64,000 nt of DNA from Synechococcus sp. UW140 (GCA_945875915.1 CAMCMT010000008.1:1-64000); one strand, 5' to 3'. Positions 9,938 through 22,497 are shown, numbered from the stretch's first letter. Numbers and translations are program-made. The notes: a model not told the origin generated them from the letters alone.

Positions 9938-11725
9938 ATGGGAACGACAGCCATGGCCAAGGGCGGCGAGAGCAGCGACATCGGGACCTCCAGCGCACCC
10001 CGGCTCAGCCTGCAAAGCGAAGGGATCGGAGCCGACACCAGCACGATCCGCTCGCTCGACTGGGACCGCAGCCGCTTTGACATTGAGTTTGGCCTGCGCA
10101 ACGGCACCACTTACAACGCTTTCCTGGTGCGGGGGGAACGCACGGCCCTGATCGACACCTCCCACGCCAAATTCCGCGACAGCTGGATTCCCCTGTTGGA
10201 GGGCCAGATCGATCCAATGGATATCGATTATCTGATCGTGTCCCACACCGAGCCAGACCACTCGGGCTTAATCGGTGATCTGATTGAGCGGAACCCCGAG
10301 ATTGAGATCGTTGCCTCCAAGGTGGCGATCCAGTTCCTCGAAGATCAGGTGCATCGGCCTTTCAAAAGCCGGGCGGTGAAAAGTGGCGAAAGCCTGGATC
10401 TCGGTACCAATGCCAGCAGCGGCGTCGAGCACCGCTTTGAATTCCTCAGCGCCCCCAACCTGCACTGGCCCGACACGATCTTCTCGTTCGACCATGGCAC
10501 GGGCATCCTTTACACCTGCGATGCCTTCGGTTTGCACTACTGCAGCGAAGCGGTATTTGATAGCGACCCTGGCGCCATCGCCCCCGATTTCCGCTTCTAC
10601 TACGACTGCCTGATGGGGCCCAATGCCCGCAGCGTCTTGCAGGCGCTCAAGCGCATGGACAGCCTGCCGGAGATCACCACAATCGCCGTCGGCCATGGCC
10701 CTCTGCTGCGCCACCACCTGGGCCTGTGGGTGGAGGACTACCGCGAGTGGAGCAGCCAGCGCAGCCGCGGCGAAACCTATGCCGCCGTTTGCTACTTGAG
10801 CCAATATGGCTTCTGTGACCGCCTCAGCCAAGCGATCGCCCGCGGCATCGGCAAGGCCGAAGCCCAGGTGCAACTGGTGGACCTGCGCGCCACCGATCCC
10901 CAGGAACTGGCGGCCCTGATTGGCGCGGCCAGCGCCGTGGTGGTGCCCACCTGGCCCGCCCAGCCCGACGCCGACCTGCAGACCGCCATTGGCACCCTGC
11001 TGGCCAGCCTGCAAGCCAAGCAATGGGTGGCCTGCTACGACGCCTTCGGTGGCAACGACGTGCCGATCGACACCGTGGCCGACCAGCTGCGGGACCTGGG
11101 CCTGAAGGAGGCATTTGGGTCCCTACGCATCCACCAGGTGCCCCAGGGCAGCGACTACCAGCGCTGCGAGGAGGCCGGCACCGACCTGGGCCAGCTGCTC
11201 ACCAAGGCCAAAACGATCGCGGCCATGAAAAGCCTCGATGGTGACCTGGACCGGGCCCTAGGCCGCCTCTCGGGGGGGCTCTACGTGGTGACCGCACGCC
11301 AGAGCGAGGGCGACACCGCCCGCAGCAGCGCCATGGTGGCCAGCTGGGTCAGCCAGGCCAGCTTCGATCCCCCCGGAATCACCGTGGCCGTGGCCAAGGA
11401 CCGGGCCATCGAGGCCCTCATGCAGGTGGGCGACAGGTTCGTGCTCAATATCCTGCGCAACGACAACCACCAGCCGCTGCTGCGCCATTTCCTGCGCCGC
11501 TTCCCCCCCGGCGCCGACCGGTTCGCCGGCATCAACACCCTCGATGGCGTCGCCGCCGGCGGCCCCGTGCTCGGTGATGCCCTGGCGTTTTTGGGTTGCC
11601 GCGTCTCCCAGCGGCTCGAAGGCCCCGACCACTGGATCATCTACGCCGAAGTGGAAGAGGGCAACGTGGCCGACAGTGAGGCCAGCACCGCCCGCCACCA
11701 CCGCAAAGTGGGGAACCACTATTAA
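9938..11725 (+). CDS. flv3: Flavodiiron protein Flv3-type (canonical diiron ligands)
   Basis: A 595-residue cyanobacterial class C flavodiiron protein. It has a metallo-beta-lactamase-like diiron domain (about 30-275), a flavodoxin domain (about 280-430) and a C-terminal flavin-reductase domain (about 445-590) that lets it take electrons directly rather than through a rubredoxin. The diiron ligand motif is canonical, HTEPDH, with His103, Glu105, Asp107 and His108; the later CDAFGLHYC and VGHGP elements supply the remaining ligands. Flv1/Flv3 reduce O2 to water downstream of photosystem I and protect it under fluctuating light (established for Synechocystis). Calling it Flv3 rests on intact ligands and its pairing with a degenerate partner. 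Its stop overlaps the next ATG by one base. Confidence 0.92.
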   Translation: MGTTAMAKGGESSDIGTSSAPRLSLQSEGIGADTSTIRSLDWDRSRFDIEFGLRNGTTYNAFLVRGERTALIDTSHAKFRDSWIPLLEGQIDPMDIDYLIVSHTEPDHSGLIGDLIERNPEIEIVASKVAIQFLEDQVHRPFKSRAVKSGESLDLGTNASSGVEHRFEFLSAPNLHWPDTIFSFDHGTGILYTCDAFGLHYCSEAVFDSDPGAIAPDFRFYYDCLMGPNARSVLQALKRMDSLPEITTIAVGHGPLLRHHLGLWVEDYREWSSQRSRGETYAAVCYLSQYGFCDRLSQAIARGIGKAEAQVQLVDLRATDPQELAALIGAASAVVVPTWPAQPDADLQTAIGTLLASLQAKQWVACYDAFGGNDVPIDTVADQLRDLGLKEAFGSLRIHQVPQGSDYQRCEEAGTDLGQLLTKAKTIAAMKSLDGDLDRALGRLSGGLYVVTARQSEGDTARSSAMVASWVSQASFDPPGITVAVAKDRAIEALMQVGDRFVLNILRNDNHQPLLRHFLRRFPPGADRFAGINTLDGVAAGGPVLGDALAFLGCRVSQRLEGPDHWIIYAEVEEGNVADSEASTARHHRKVGNHY

Positions 11726-13566
11726 TGACCAGCTCCCCTGCCGCCAACCCCGATCGGCGCGTGATCGTGCTGCCGCTGGAGCCCGGCCTGGTCTGCCTGC
11801 GGGGCCTCAGCCCGAAACGGCTGCGTTTTGAGGTGGAATACGGCCTCGAGCGGGGCACCAGCGCCAACGCCTTTTTGTTTGAAGGCGGCACCGGTGCCAG
11901 CGGCCAGGCCGTACCGCCGGTGTTGGTGCATCCCCTCGGTGCCTCCTTCGCCGCCCCCTTCCTGGCCGAGCTGGAGCAGCGTCTAGCGCCAGACGCCGCC
12001 TTGAAGGTTGTGGTGGGCCACGTCAACCCCAACCGGGTGGAGCTGCTACGCGAGCTGGCGGCCCGCTGGCCGGCCCTGATGCTGGTGGCCTCCAACGCAG
12101 GCGCCCGCCTGCTGGAGGACCTCTGGAGCCAGGTGAAGCCCACGCCCCCCGGCAGCCCCCCAGCGGCCGAAGCCGCCGAGCCGATCCCGCCCCTGCCGCC
12201 GATCGATGTGGTGAAGCAGGAGGTGGGCCGGCCCCTGGCCGGCAGCTACCGGCTGCAGCTGATTCCGGCTCCCACGCCCCGCTGGCCTGGGGCCCTGCTG
12301 GCCTTTGAAGAGAGCACGGGCCTATTGATGAGCGGCAAGTTCTTCGCCGCCCACCTGTGCAGCGAGGCCTGGGCCGAAGCCAACCGCAGCAGCAACGAAG
12401 AGGACCGCCGCTACTTCTACGACTGCCTGATGGCACCGATGGCCCGCCAGGTGGAATCGGTGCTCGACCGGCTCGATGACCTGGCGATCCGCACAATCGC
12501 CCCAGGCCATGGCCCCGCCATCGCCGAGAGCTGGCGCAGTTTGCTGCTGGAGTACCGCCGCTGGGGCGAACCCCAGGAGCGGGCCCGCCTCTCGGTGGCG
12601 CTGCTGTTCGCCAGCGCCTATGGCAACACGGCCGCGATCGCCGATGCCATCGCCCGCGGGATTGCTGGCACCGGCGTGCGGGTGGAAAGCATCAACTGTG
12701 AATTTTCCCCGGCCGAGCACCTACTCGAGGTGATCCGCAGCTGCGATGCCGTGCTGATCGGCTCCCCCACCCTGGGGGGCCATGCGCCCACGCCGATCGT
12801 CTCGGCCCTGGGCACCCTGCTGGCCGAAGGCGACCGGGCCAAACCGGTGGGGGTGTTCGGCAGCTTCGGCTGGAGTGGCGAAGCCCTCGACCTGCTCGAA
12901 GGCAAGTTGCGCGATGGCGGCTTTCGCTTTGCCTTCGAGCCGATCAAGGTGAAATTCAGCCCCGACCCGCAAACGCTCAAGGCCTGCGAAGAAACGGGCA
13001 CGGCCCTGGGCCGCCAGCTCCAGGCCGGGCAACGCAAAGCGCAGCGTCGCAGTGCCAGTGGCGGCCTGAAGGAAAGCCGTAGCAACCCGGCCCTCCAGGC
13101 CCTCGGCCGGGTGGTGGGCCCCCTCTGCGTGCTCACCACCGTCAAAGGGGAGGGCGAAAGCCAACTCAGTGGCGCCATGGTGGCGAGCTGGGTGAGCCAG
13201 GCCAGCTTCAACCCGCCAGGGGTGATGGTGGCCGTGGCCAAGGATCGGGCCGTCCAGACCCTGCTCCATGGCGGCGACCAGTTCACCTTGAACGTGCTGG
13301 CCGAGGGACGCGAAACCGGACCGATGCGCCAGTTTCTGCAGCCCTTCCCCCCTGGAGCCGACCGGTTCGCCGGCCTGGAACTGGAGCGCAGCCCCAAGGG
13401 CCAGCCGATCTTGGCGGACGCCTTGGCCTGGCTGGAGGCCCGGGTGACCCAGCGAATGGAATGCGGTGACCACTGGCTGATCGTGGCTGAGGTCACCCAT
13501 GGCGCCTTACTGGATGCCCTTGGCACCACCGCCATGCACCAACGCCGCAGCGGCGGCAACTATTGA
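11725..13566 (+). CDS. flv1: Flavodiiron protein Flv1-type (degenerate diiron site)
   Basis: A 613-residue paralogue of the preceding gene with the same three-domain layout. At the place where Flv3 has HTEPDH this protein reads HVNPNR: His99 is kept, but the glutamate, aspartate and second histidine are replaced by Asn101, Asn103 and Arg104. Such substitutions are the known mark of Flv1/Flv2-type subunits, which act as heterodimer partners of Flv3/Flv4. The flavodoxin domain begins near residue 290 (VALLFASAYGNTAAIADAIA), and the flavin-reductase domain carries GAMVASWVSQASFNPPG, nearly identical to its neighbour. The one-base overlap with flv3 implies co-translation, which would give matched heterodimer amounts. 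Confidence 0.92.
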   Translation: MTSSPAANPDRRVIVLPLEPGLVCLRGLSPKRLRFEVEYGLERGTSANAFLFEGGTGASGQAVPPVLVHPLGASFAAPFLAELEQRLAPDAALKVVVGHVNPNRVELLRELAARWPALMLVASNAGARLLEDLWSQVKPTPPGSPPAAEAAEPIPPLPPIDVVKQEVGRPLAGSYRLQLIPAPTPRWPGALLAFEESTGLLMSGKFFAAHLCSEAWAEANRSSNEEDRRYFYDCLMAPMARQVESVLDRLDDLAIRTIAPGHGPAIAESWRSLLLEYRRWGEPQERARLSVALLFASAYGNTAAIADAIARGIAGTGVRVESINCEFSPAEHLLEVIRSCDAVLIGSPTLGGHAPTPIVSALGTLLAEGDRAKPVGVFGSFGWSGEALDLLEGKLRDGGFRFAFEPIKVKFSPDPQTLKACEETGTALGRQLQAGQRKAQRRSASGGLKESRSNPALQALGRVVGPLCVLTTVKGEGESQLSGAMVASWVSQASFNPPGVMVAVAKDRAVQTLLHGGDQFTLNVLAEGRETGPMRQFLQPFPPGADRFAGLELERSPKGQPILADALAWLEARVTQRMECGDHWLIVAEVTHGALLDALGTTAMHQRRSGGNY

Positions 13567-13603
13567 GGACAAAACTCAAGACCGGTCCCTGGGACGGATC
13601 CGA

Positions 13604-13864
13604 CTAGGCGGCCTGGGGCGGTGTGGGCGTCGGGCCGCCGATGAACTGGAAGGGCAATACCAGCGTGGCCCAGCGCTCGGGGCGCTCGGGGCGGCGGCGA
13701 CGGGGCTGACGGACGCCAAAGGGCACCCGGATCACGTTGGTGCCTTCCACCCTCAAGGTTTTGCCCTCGCTGGCCGAGTGGCTAAGGGAGCCGATGCCTG
13801 GGGGCAGGGTGACCTCCTTGCCGGCAAAGCGGTTGGGGGATTGGCCCTTGTCGTCGACGTTCAT
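13604..13864 (-). CDS. Small hypothetical protein (86 aa)
   Basis: An 86-residue minus-strand frame starting at ATG 13864. The N-terminal half (VTLPPGIGSLSHSASEGKTLRVEGTN) looks like an ordered beta-rich segment, followed by an Arg/Pro-rich stretch (VRQPRRRRPERPER) and WATLVLPFQF. No family can be assigned. It is convergent with flv1, 37 bases away, and has no obvious operon partner. The non-repetitive composition of its first half favours a real gene. Confidence 0.5.
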   Translation of the reverse strand: MNVDDKGQSPNRFAGKEVTLPPGIGSLSHSASEGKTLRVEGTNVIRVPFGVRQPRRRRPERPERWATLVLPFQFIGGPTPTPPQAA

Positions 13865-14045
13865 GACCCCGTGGGCAAGTTAGCTAGCGGTGAATGCAAG
13901 CAATTAATCGAAAAGAGAAGGGCCTGGAATGGCGATCAGCCAAGTCCCAGCGCTGAGGCAAATGGGCCGAACTCTGATGTGAATGTACCGCTTTGCGGCC
14001 AGTCTTGCCACCAGAGCCAGTCCCTCGAAACCCACCAAACGCTAC
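13865..14045. other. Intergenic region with no recognised element
   Basis: This 181-base gap lies between the 86-residue protein's start and the gcvP stop. I see no tRNA, strong hairpin or clear promoter in it. Confidence 0.35.
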
Positions 14046-17102
<3,057 letters not shown>

Positions 17103-17168
17103 GGCCCGGCCCCTGGCTGGAGGCGATCCTAAGGAGTCCGGCAGGGCTGCCTAGGGGGAGCCCCGGGC

Positions 17169-17573
17169 TCAATGGCCGGCAACCTTGGCGCCGTAGGTGG
17201 CGGCATCCATCAAGTCTTCGATCTGGCTGGGATCGCTGGGTCGCACCAGCAGCAGCCAGCCCTCGCCATGGGGGTCGTTCTGCAGTTGCTCCGGGTTATC
17301 GAGCACGGCCCCGTTGCGCTCCACCACCGTGCCATCGATCGGGGCGTAGACCTCCTCCACCGCCTTAACCGACTCGACCGTGCCAAAGCTGGTGCCCCGG
17401 CCCAGGGCACTGCCGGGCTCGGGCAGCTCCACAAAAACGATGTCGCCGAGCTGCTCCACAGCAAAAGAACTGATCCCCAGGCGCAGTAACTCGCCTTCGG
17501 GGCGCAGGTATTCGTGGCTATCGGCGTAGCGGCAGTCAGCGGGAAAGCCGGCGCTGGAAGAACTGAGGGCCAT
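17169..17573 (-). CDS. gcvH: Glycine cleavage system H protein
   Basis: A 134-residue lipoyl carrier protein that shuttles the aminomethyl intermediate between the P, T and L proteins. The lipoylated lysine is in GTVESVKAVEEVYAPIDG at about residue 70. The N-terminal RYADSHEYLRPEGELLRLGIS and the C-terminal NPEQLQNDPHGEGWLL segments are family-typical, and length is normal. It starts 15 bases after the stop of the upstream PLP enzyme and precedes gcvP, so all three may be transcribed together from upstream of 18887. Confidence 0.96.
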   Translation of the reverse strand: MALSSSSAGFPADCRYADSHEYLRPEGELLRLGISSFAVEQLGDIVFVELPEPGSALGRGTSFGTVESVKAVEEVYAPIDGTVVERNGAVLDNPEQLQNDPHGEGWLLLVRPSDPSQIEDLMDAATYGAKVAGH

Positions 17574-17588
17574 TGGCCAGCCAGGCGA

Positions 17589-18887
17589 TCAGGAGATTGG
17601 CGCCAGTCTGCCTGCCGCCGCTAAGTCCCGCAGGGCCCGCTCCAGGCCAAGCTCCACGTGGCTGCGGTGGCTGCCGCCCTGGGCGTAGAGCACGAAGGGC
17701 TCGCGCAGGGGGCCATCGGCGGAGAACTCACTGGTGCTGCCATCGATGAAGCTGCCCCCCGCCATCACCAGCTCGCTGGCGTAGCCGGGCATCGGCGCCG
17801 GCACCGGATCGAGGTAGGAGCCCACCGGCGAGCTGGCCTGGAAGGCCCGGCAGACCAATTTCAGGCGCTCGGCATCGCCAAGCCGCACGGCCTGGATCAC
17901 GTCACTGCGCTCGCCGCCCACGGCCGGATTAACGCCATAGCCCAACTGACTGAACACCGCCGCCGTCAGCTCGGCGCCGATCAGGGCCTCGCCCACCATC
18001 TGGGGCGCCAGAAACAGGCCCTGAAATAACAAGCGATTGAGATCGAAGCTGCTGCCCCCTTCACTGCCGATGCCCGGCGCCGTGAGCCGGCAGCAGGCCT
18101 GCTCCACCAGGTCGGCCCGGCCGGCCACATAGCCGCCACTGGGGGCAATCGTGCCACCGAGATTTTTGATCAGGGATCCCGCCATCAGGTCGGCGCCCAC
18201 GGCCGTGGGCTCCTGGTCTTCCACCAATTCGCCGTAGCAGTTGTCAACGAAGCAGACGCAGGCCGGCTGCAACGCCTTGACCCGCTCCACCAGCCGGCCC
18301 ATGCGTGCCACCGAGAGGGAGGGACGCCAGCTGTAGCCGCAGCTGCGCTGGATCAACACCATGCGGGTGGGGGGGATCAGGGCCTCGGCCAGGCCGGCCC
18401 CATCGACGCTGCCATCGGCCAGCAGGGGCAGCTCGTCGTAGTGGATGCCGAACTCCGCCAGGGAGCCCTGGCCGCTGCCGCGGATGCCGATCACCTCTTC
18501 GAGGGTGTCGTAGGGGCGGCCCGTGATCGACAGCAGCCGATCGCCGGGGCGCAACACGCCGAACAGGGCGGCGGTGATCGCGTGGGTGCCGCTGACGAAT
18601 TGCAGCCGCACCGCCGCCGCCTCGGCCTGCAGCACCCGGGCAAAGACCCGATCGAGCACCTCCCGGCCGAGGTCGCCATGGCCGTAGCCGCTCACCGAGG
18701 CGAAATGGTGCACCCCGAGGCGCTCGGCGGCAAAGGCGTCCAGGACCCGTGCCAGCCGCGGTTTGACCGCCGCCGTGCGCTGGGCGGCGATCGGGGCAAT
18801 GCGCTCCTGGGCCTGGGCCACCAACGCCAGCGCCGCCTGCAGCGCCCCCGGGGCTGGGCCGCTGCTGTCCGGGCTAGGTGCGGTCAT
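17589..18887 (-). CDS. Methionine gamma-lyase family / aluminium-resistance-type PLP protein
   Basis: A fold-type I PLP enzyme of the family annotated as methionine gamma-lyase-like or aluminium resistance protein. It has 432 residues from ATG 18887; an in-frame ATG at 18914 would add nine. Recognisable elements are VSGTHAITAALFGVLRPGDRLL, the aspartate region FVDNCYGELVEDQEPTAVGADL, the presumed PLP lysine in MAGSLIKNLGGTIAPSGGYVAG, and RLTAPGIGSEGG. The substrate is not established for cyanobacterial members, so cysteine, methionine or another sulfur amino acid remain possible. It sits directly upstream of gcvH (15 bases) on the same strand. Confidence 0.85.
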   Translation of the reverse strand: MTAPSPDSSGPAPGALQAALALVAQAQERIAPIAAQRTAAVKPRLARVLDAFAAERLGVHHFASVSGYGHGDLGREVLDRVFARVLQAEAAAVRLQFVSGTHAITAALFGVLRPGDRLLSITGRPYDTLEEVIGIRGSGQGSLAEFGIHYDELPLLADGSVDGAGLAEALIPPTRMVLIQRSCGYSWRPSLSVARMGRLVERVKALQPACVCFVDNCYGELVEDQEPTAVGADLMAGSLIKNLGGTIAPSGGYVAGRADLVEQACCRLTAPGIGSEGGSSFDLNRLLFQGLFLAPQMVGEALIGAELTAAVFSQLGYGVNPAVGGERSDVIQAVRLGDAERLKLVCRAFQASSPVGSYLDPVPAPMPGYASELVMAGGSFIDGSTSEFSADGPLREPFVLYAQGGSHRSHVELGLERALRDLAAAGRLAPIS

Positions 18888-19156
18888 CGAAGGGGCCAAG
18901 GCAAAGAGAGCCATGGTGCCTCGCGGGGATCTCCACCCGGTTAGATTTCGCGCCTGATGCCATCGCTACCGCTGGCATCCCAGGCCAGTGGTGCGCAGTC
19001 CCCCCATTCCATGGGTCCGCAGCGAACTGGAGCCTGCGCACCCCTTCGGAGATTGTCTTGGTTATTGCCGCTGACGCCGCCGCCGCGCGCCGCACCCCTG
19101 GATCTGGCCTCCAGGACAACGAAAGCTTTGGTTTGACGTCGGCCCAGGAAGCCCGG

Positions 19157-20020
19157 ATGCGGGCCGCCCTTGTGGTCCCGCGCAAACGCCTGGCAGGCAC
19201 GCAGCGCAAAATCAAGCGCGGCACCACAGGTTTCATGGTGGCCATGCATGTAGCCGCCGTGTTCGCCCTGCTTCCCCAGTTCTGGAGCTGGCAGGCGGTC
19301 GTTGCCCTGGCGATTCTCTATTGGGTCACGGTGATCGGCGTCACCTTGGGCCTGCACCGACTGGTGTCGCACCGCAGCTTTGTGGCGCCCCAATGGGTCG
19401 AGCGCCTCTTGGTCCTGATGGGTGCCCTGGCTTGCCAGAGCGGCCCGATTGAGTGGGTGGGCCTGCACCGCCACCACCACAAGTTTTCTGACCAGCCCAA
19501 CGACCACCATGACGCCGCCCGCGGCCTTTGGTGGGCCCACAGCGAATGGATGCTCCACGACATTCCTGCCCTTAAGGAGATGCACCGCTTCACCGGTGAT
19601 CTCAGCTCCGATCCCTTCTATGTGTGGCTGGATCGCTGGTTCCTCCTGCTCCAGCTCCCCCTGGGCGCCGCCCTTTATTGGTATGGCAATGCGGCCCAGG
19701 TCCCTGGCGGCGGGCTCGGCCTGGTGCTCTGGGCGATTCCCCTGCGCCTGGTGGTTGTGTATCACGTCACCTGGCTGGTGAATTCGGCCACCCACGCGTT
19801 TGGCTACCGCAATTTCAATTGCCCTGACCTATCGCGCAACTGCTGGTGGGTGGCGATCCTCAGCTTCGGCGAGGGCTGGCACAACAACCACCACGCCCAC
19901 CCCGCCAGCGCCCGCCATGGCCTGCGCTGGTTTGAATTCGACATCACCTGGCAGCACATCCGGCTGCTGCGCAAACTTGGCCTCGCCAAGCGGATTCGCG
20001 AGGCTCGCTACACCGGCTGA
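19157..20020 (+). CDS. Acyl-lipid delta-9 desaturase (DesC type), copy 1
   Basis: A membrane diiron desaturase that introduces the first double bond into membrane-lipid acyl chains using O2 and ferredoxin. The three histidine boxes are present: [15 protein letters not shown] and HNNHHAH. The paired membrane segments surround ILYWVTVIGVTLG and LLQLPLGAALYWYG. The frame is open far upstream. I chose ATG 19157 because AGGAAG lies 5 bases before it; TTG 19058, with GGAG 7 bases upstream, would add 33 residues and is a credible alternative. A second DesC paralogue lies about 1 kb downstream on the same strand. Confidence 0.93.
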   Translation: MRAALVVPRKRLAGTQRKIKRGTTGFMVAMHVAAVFALLPQFWSWQAVVALAILYWVTVIGVTLGLHRLVSHRSFVAPQWVERLLVLMGALACQSGPIEWVGLHRHHHKFSDQPNDHHDAARGLWWAHSEWMLHDIPALKEMHRFTGDLSSDPFYVWLDRWFLLLQLPLGAALYWYGNAAQVPGGGLGLVLWAIPLRLVVVYHVTWLVNSATHAFGYRNFNCPDLSRNCWWVAILSFGEGWHNNHHAHPASARHGLRWFEFDITWQHIRLLRKLGLAKRIREARYTG

Positions 20021-20073
20021 TCTGGGCTGATCAACTTTGTTCTGATCTGAATCGATATCCCAGGGCGGGCCCC

Positions 20074-20880
20074 TTAGCCCCCTGGACGTTCCACCTGCAA
20101 CTCCCGGCGAATCGCCTCCGCCAGCCCATCGCTGTTGCCATCCCGGCCCGACTGCTCCAGCAGCCGGGCCTTTTGACGCAACAACTCCAAAAACTGGTCA
20201 GCCCCCAGCTCCTGCTCAGCGGCCGCCCCCAGCAGGGCCAGGGTGCGGCGCAGGTCGGGCAATTCGGCGTCCAGTTCGGCGGCGTTGAACTCCCGCTGGC
20301 CCGCCATCACCTCGGCAAAACGCTCGCGGCGCTGGCGTTTCTCCACCGGATAGGCCGCCAACACCGAGTCACGGCATTGGCGCCAGGAGCGGCCGGCCGT
20401 GAACAGCTCGGCCAGGGCGGCGCTGAGGCTGGCGGCCTCGCTTTCGGCGATGCGCAGGTCAAAGGCCGCCGGGGGCTGGCGCAGACCCACGAAGATCTCA
20501 AACAGCTCAGTCGGCCCCAGGGGCTGGCCGTCATCGGCGCGCAGGGCCAGGGCCGAGGCCTGCAGGGGCGCCAGCAACTCGGCCTGGTCCTGAAGCTGGC
20601 TGGCCAGCGCGGCGCCGATGCCTGGCCCCTGGCCCTGGCCACCCCCCTGCTCAGCCAGCAGTCCATTGAGCCGGCCCAGGGTCATGAACAGCTCCGGGCC
20701 GGGCGAGAGCAACTTGTGGTTACGCAGCATCGAGAGCTGGGAGTTGTGCACCCGGCCCAGGTCGAGGCGCTCGGCCAAGGCCGGCAACACCCGCTGGGAC
20801 CAGCCATTGCGCTCATGCCACACCCTGATCAGATGCCCGAATGCTTCCCGGCCTGATTCGAGTTCCTCCCGAAAGCCCAT
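20074..20880 (-). CDS. Conserved cyanobacterial protein with HTH-like N-terminus
   Basis: A 268-residue, mostly helical soluble protein. The N-terminal part (HLIRVWHERNGWSQRVLPALAERLDLGRVHNSQLSMLRNHKLLSPGPELF, about 16-65) resembles a helix-turn-helix followed by a second helix pair, so DNA binding is possible but unproven. The rest has no recognised domain. It lies between the two DesC genes and is transcribed away from the second, leaving a 52-base shared promoter region at 20881-20932. That placement makes it a candidate regulator of the downstream desaturase (inference only). Confidence 0.6.
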   Translation of the reverse strand: MGFREELESGREAFGHLIRVWHERNGWSQRVLPALAERLDLGRVHNSQLSMLRNHKLLSPGPELFMTLGRLNGLLAEQGGGQGQGPGIGAALASQLQDQAELLAPLQASALALRADDGQPLGPTELFEIFVGLRQPPAAFDLRIAESEAASLSAALAELFTAGRSWRQCRDSVLAAYPVEKRQRRERFAEVMAGQREFNAAELDAELPDLRRTLALLGAAAEQELGADQFLELLRQKARLLEQSGRDGNSDGLAEAIRRELQVERPGG

Positions 20881-20932
20881 TCGCTAAGGATTCGTACTGC
20901 TACCATTGTAACGATTCACCTGGAGCAGGCCC

Positions 20933-21886
20933 ATGACGGCCACCACCCCCCCGCACCTCAGCCCATCTGGAGCCCCCCACCGGGCCGGGGCCCACATCAG
21001 CCCGGTGCCGCGGGCCCAATCGCTGCACGTCCCCCGCCGGGGCGAGCCGCTTCCCTCGGCGCCCAAGGGCCGTCGCTGGGGCAGCATCCTGTTCATGGTG
21101 GCAATCCACGCCCTGGCGGTGCTGGCCCTGCTGCCCCGCTTCTGGAGCCTGCCCGCCGCCGCCAGCCTGCTGGTGCTCTATTGGGTCACCGCCTGCCTGG
21201 GCGTGACGATCGGCTACCACCGACTTCTCAGCCACCGGGCCTTCCGGGTGGCCCGCTGGCTGGAGCGTTTCTTTGCCACCTGCGGCGCCCTCAGCTGCCA
21301 GCACGGACCAATCGACTGGGTGGGGCTGCACCGGCATCACCATAAGTTTTCCGATACGATTGCTGATCACCACAACAGTCACCGCGGCTTCTGGTGGAGC
21401 CACATGGGCTGGATGTTCGAGGAGATCCCGGCCATGGCGGCTGTGCCCCGCCTCAGCGGCGACCTGGCCAGCGACCCCTACTACCGCTGGTTGAACAAGG
21501 GCTTCCTGCTGTTGCAGCTGCCCCTGGCCGGCCTGCTGTTTTGGATCGGCACCGCCACCGGCGCCGGCGGCTGGGCCCTGGTGCTCTGGGGCATCCCCCT
21601 GCGCCTGGTGCTCGTGTACCACTGCACCTGGCTGGTCAATTCCGCCACCCACTGCTGGGGCTACGTCGTCCACCCCAGTGGCGACAGCTCCCGCAACAAC
21701 CCCTGGGTGGCGGCCCTGACCTTCGGCGAGGGCTGGCATAACACCCACCACGCCTTCCCCCATTCGGCCCGCCATGGCTTTGGCCGCGAAATCGACCTCA
21801 CCTGGCAGCACATCCGGTTGATGCGCCGCCTGGGCCTGGCCGACCGGGTGCGGATTCCAACCGGCGCCAACCCTCGCGTACATTGA
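20933..21886 (+). CDS. Acyl-lipid delta-9 desaturase (DesC type), copy 2
   Basis: A 317-residue paralogue of the desaturase at 19157. The histidine boxes are [15 protein letters not shown] and HNTHHAF, with [13 protein letters not shown] and [14 protein letters not shown] as membrane segments. The N-terminal 50 residues are Pro/His-rich and differ from copy 1, while the catalytic region is closely similar ([13 protein letters not shown] is identical). TGGAGCAGG upstream of the ATG can serve as a ribosome binding site. Two adjacent copies suggest different sn-position or chain-length preference, as known for DesC1/DesC2 in other cyanobacteria, or different temperature control; the sequence does not say which. 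rplI follows 38 bases downstream. Confidence 0.95.
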   Translation: MTATTPPHLSPSGAPHRAGAHISPVPRAQSLHVPRRGEPLPSAPKGRRWGSILFMVAIHALAVLALLPRFWSLPAAASLLVLYWVTACLGVTIGYHRLLSHRAFRVARWLERFFATCGALSCQHGPIDWVGLHRHHHKFSDTIADHHNSHRGFWWSHMGWMFEEIPAMAAVPRLSGDLASDPYYRWLNKGFLLLQLPLAGLLFWIGTATGAGGWALVLWGIPLRLVLVYHCTWLVNSATHCWGYVVHPSGDSSRNNPWVAALTFGEGWHNTHHAFPHSARHGFGREIDLTWQHIRLMRRLGLADRVRIPTGANPRVH

Positions 21887-21924
21887 CAAACCGCCCCGAC
21901 GGCAGACCGTTCGTTTCGATTCCC

Positions 21925-22386
21925 ATGGCCAAGAAGCGCGTTCAAGTGGTCCTCAGCGAGGACGTTCTCAGCCTCGGCAAGGACGGTGACCTGGTGGAGG
22001 TGGCCCCCGGCTATGCCCGTAACTTCCTGCTTCCCACCCGTAAGGCCCTGCCCGTAACCCCCGCCGTGCTGCGCCAGGTGGAGCACCGCCGCGCCAAGGA
22101 AGCCGAGCGCCAGGCCGCCCTCAAGGCTGAGGCCGTTGCCTTCCGCACCGCCCTCGACACAATCGGCCGCTTCACGGTCAAGAAGCAAACCGGTGGCGAC
22201 GACGTGCTGTTCGGCACCGTGACCAACGGTGACGTGGCTGAGGCGATCGAAACCGCTACCAAGAAGGAACTCGATCGCCGCGACATCATCGTGCCCGAAA
22301 TCCACCGCACCGGCACCTACAAGGTGCAGGTCAAGCTGCACCCCGAAGTGGTGGCCGAGATCAACCTGGAAGTGGTCAGCCACTGA
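21925..22386 (+). CDS. rplI: 50S ribosomal protein L9
   Basis: A 153-residue L9 that binds 23S rRNA and helps frame maintenance. The start is ATG 21925 ([21 protein letters not shown]), the conserved N-terminus of the family; the upstream in-frame extension to 21883 overlaps the desaturase and is not coding. The two-domain layout is seen: an N-terminal rRNA-binding domain with [17 protein letters not shown], then a long helix rich in Ala/Glu/Lys (60-95), then the C-terminal domain ending in INLEVVSH. Gene order rplI-dnaB-mnmG continues downstream. Confidence 0.97.
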   Translation: MAKKRVQVVLSEDVLSLGKDGDLVEVAPGYARNFLLPTRKALPVTPAVLRQVEHRRAKEAERQAALKAEAVAFRTALDTIGRFTVKKQTGGDDVLFGTVTNGDVAEAIETATKKELDRRDIIVPEIHRTGTYKVQVKLHPEVVAEINLEVVSH

Positions 22387-22463
22387 GGCCAGGTTCCTAG
22401 CCGACTGGACCTAGCCAAACAAACGCTGCTGCGCAAAGTCTTAACAGCCCCCGGGCTGGCCCC

Positions 22464-22497
22464 AACGCCGTCAGGCCCTCCGGGGACTGGCGGCGTT
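22464..22497 (+). terminator. Long GC-rich hairpin between rplI and dnaB
   Basis: Arms AACGCCG (22464-22470) and CGGCGTT (22491-22497) pair perfectly. The interior continues with CAG/CTG and CCC/GGG pairs around a short loop, giving a nearly continuous stem of about 13 base pairs with one mismatch and one bulge. There is no T-run after it, so it is either a factor-assisted terminator of rplI or an RNA element in the dnaB leader. The remainder of the 221-base gap holds nothing else I can recognise. Confidence 0.4.
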
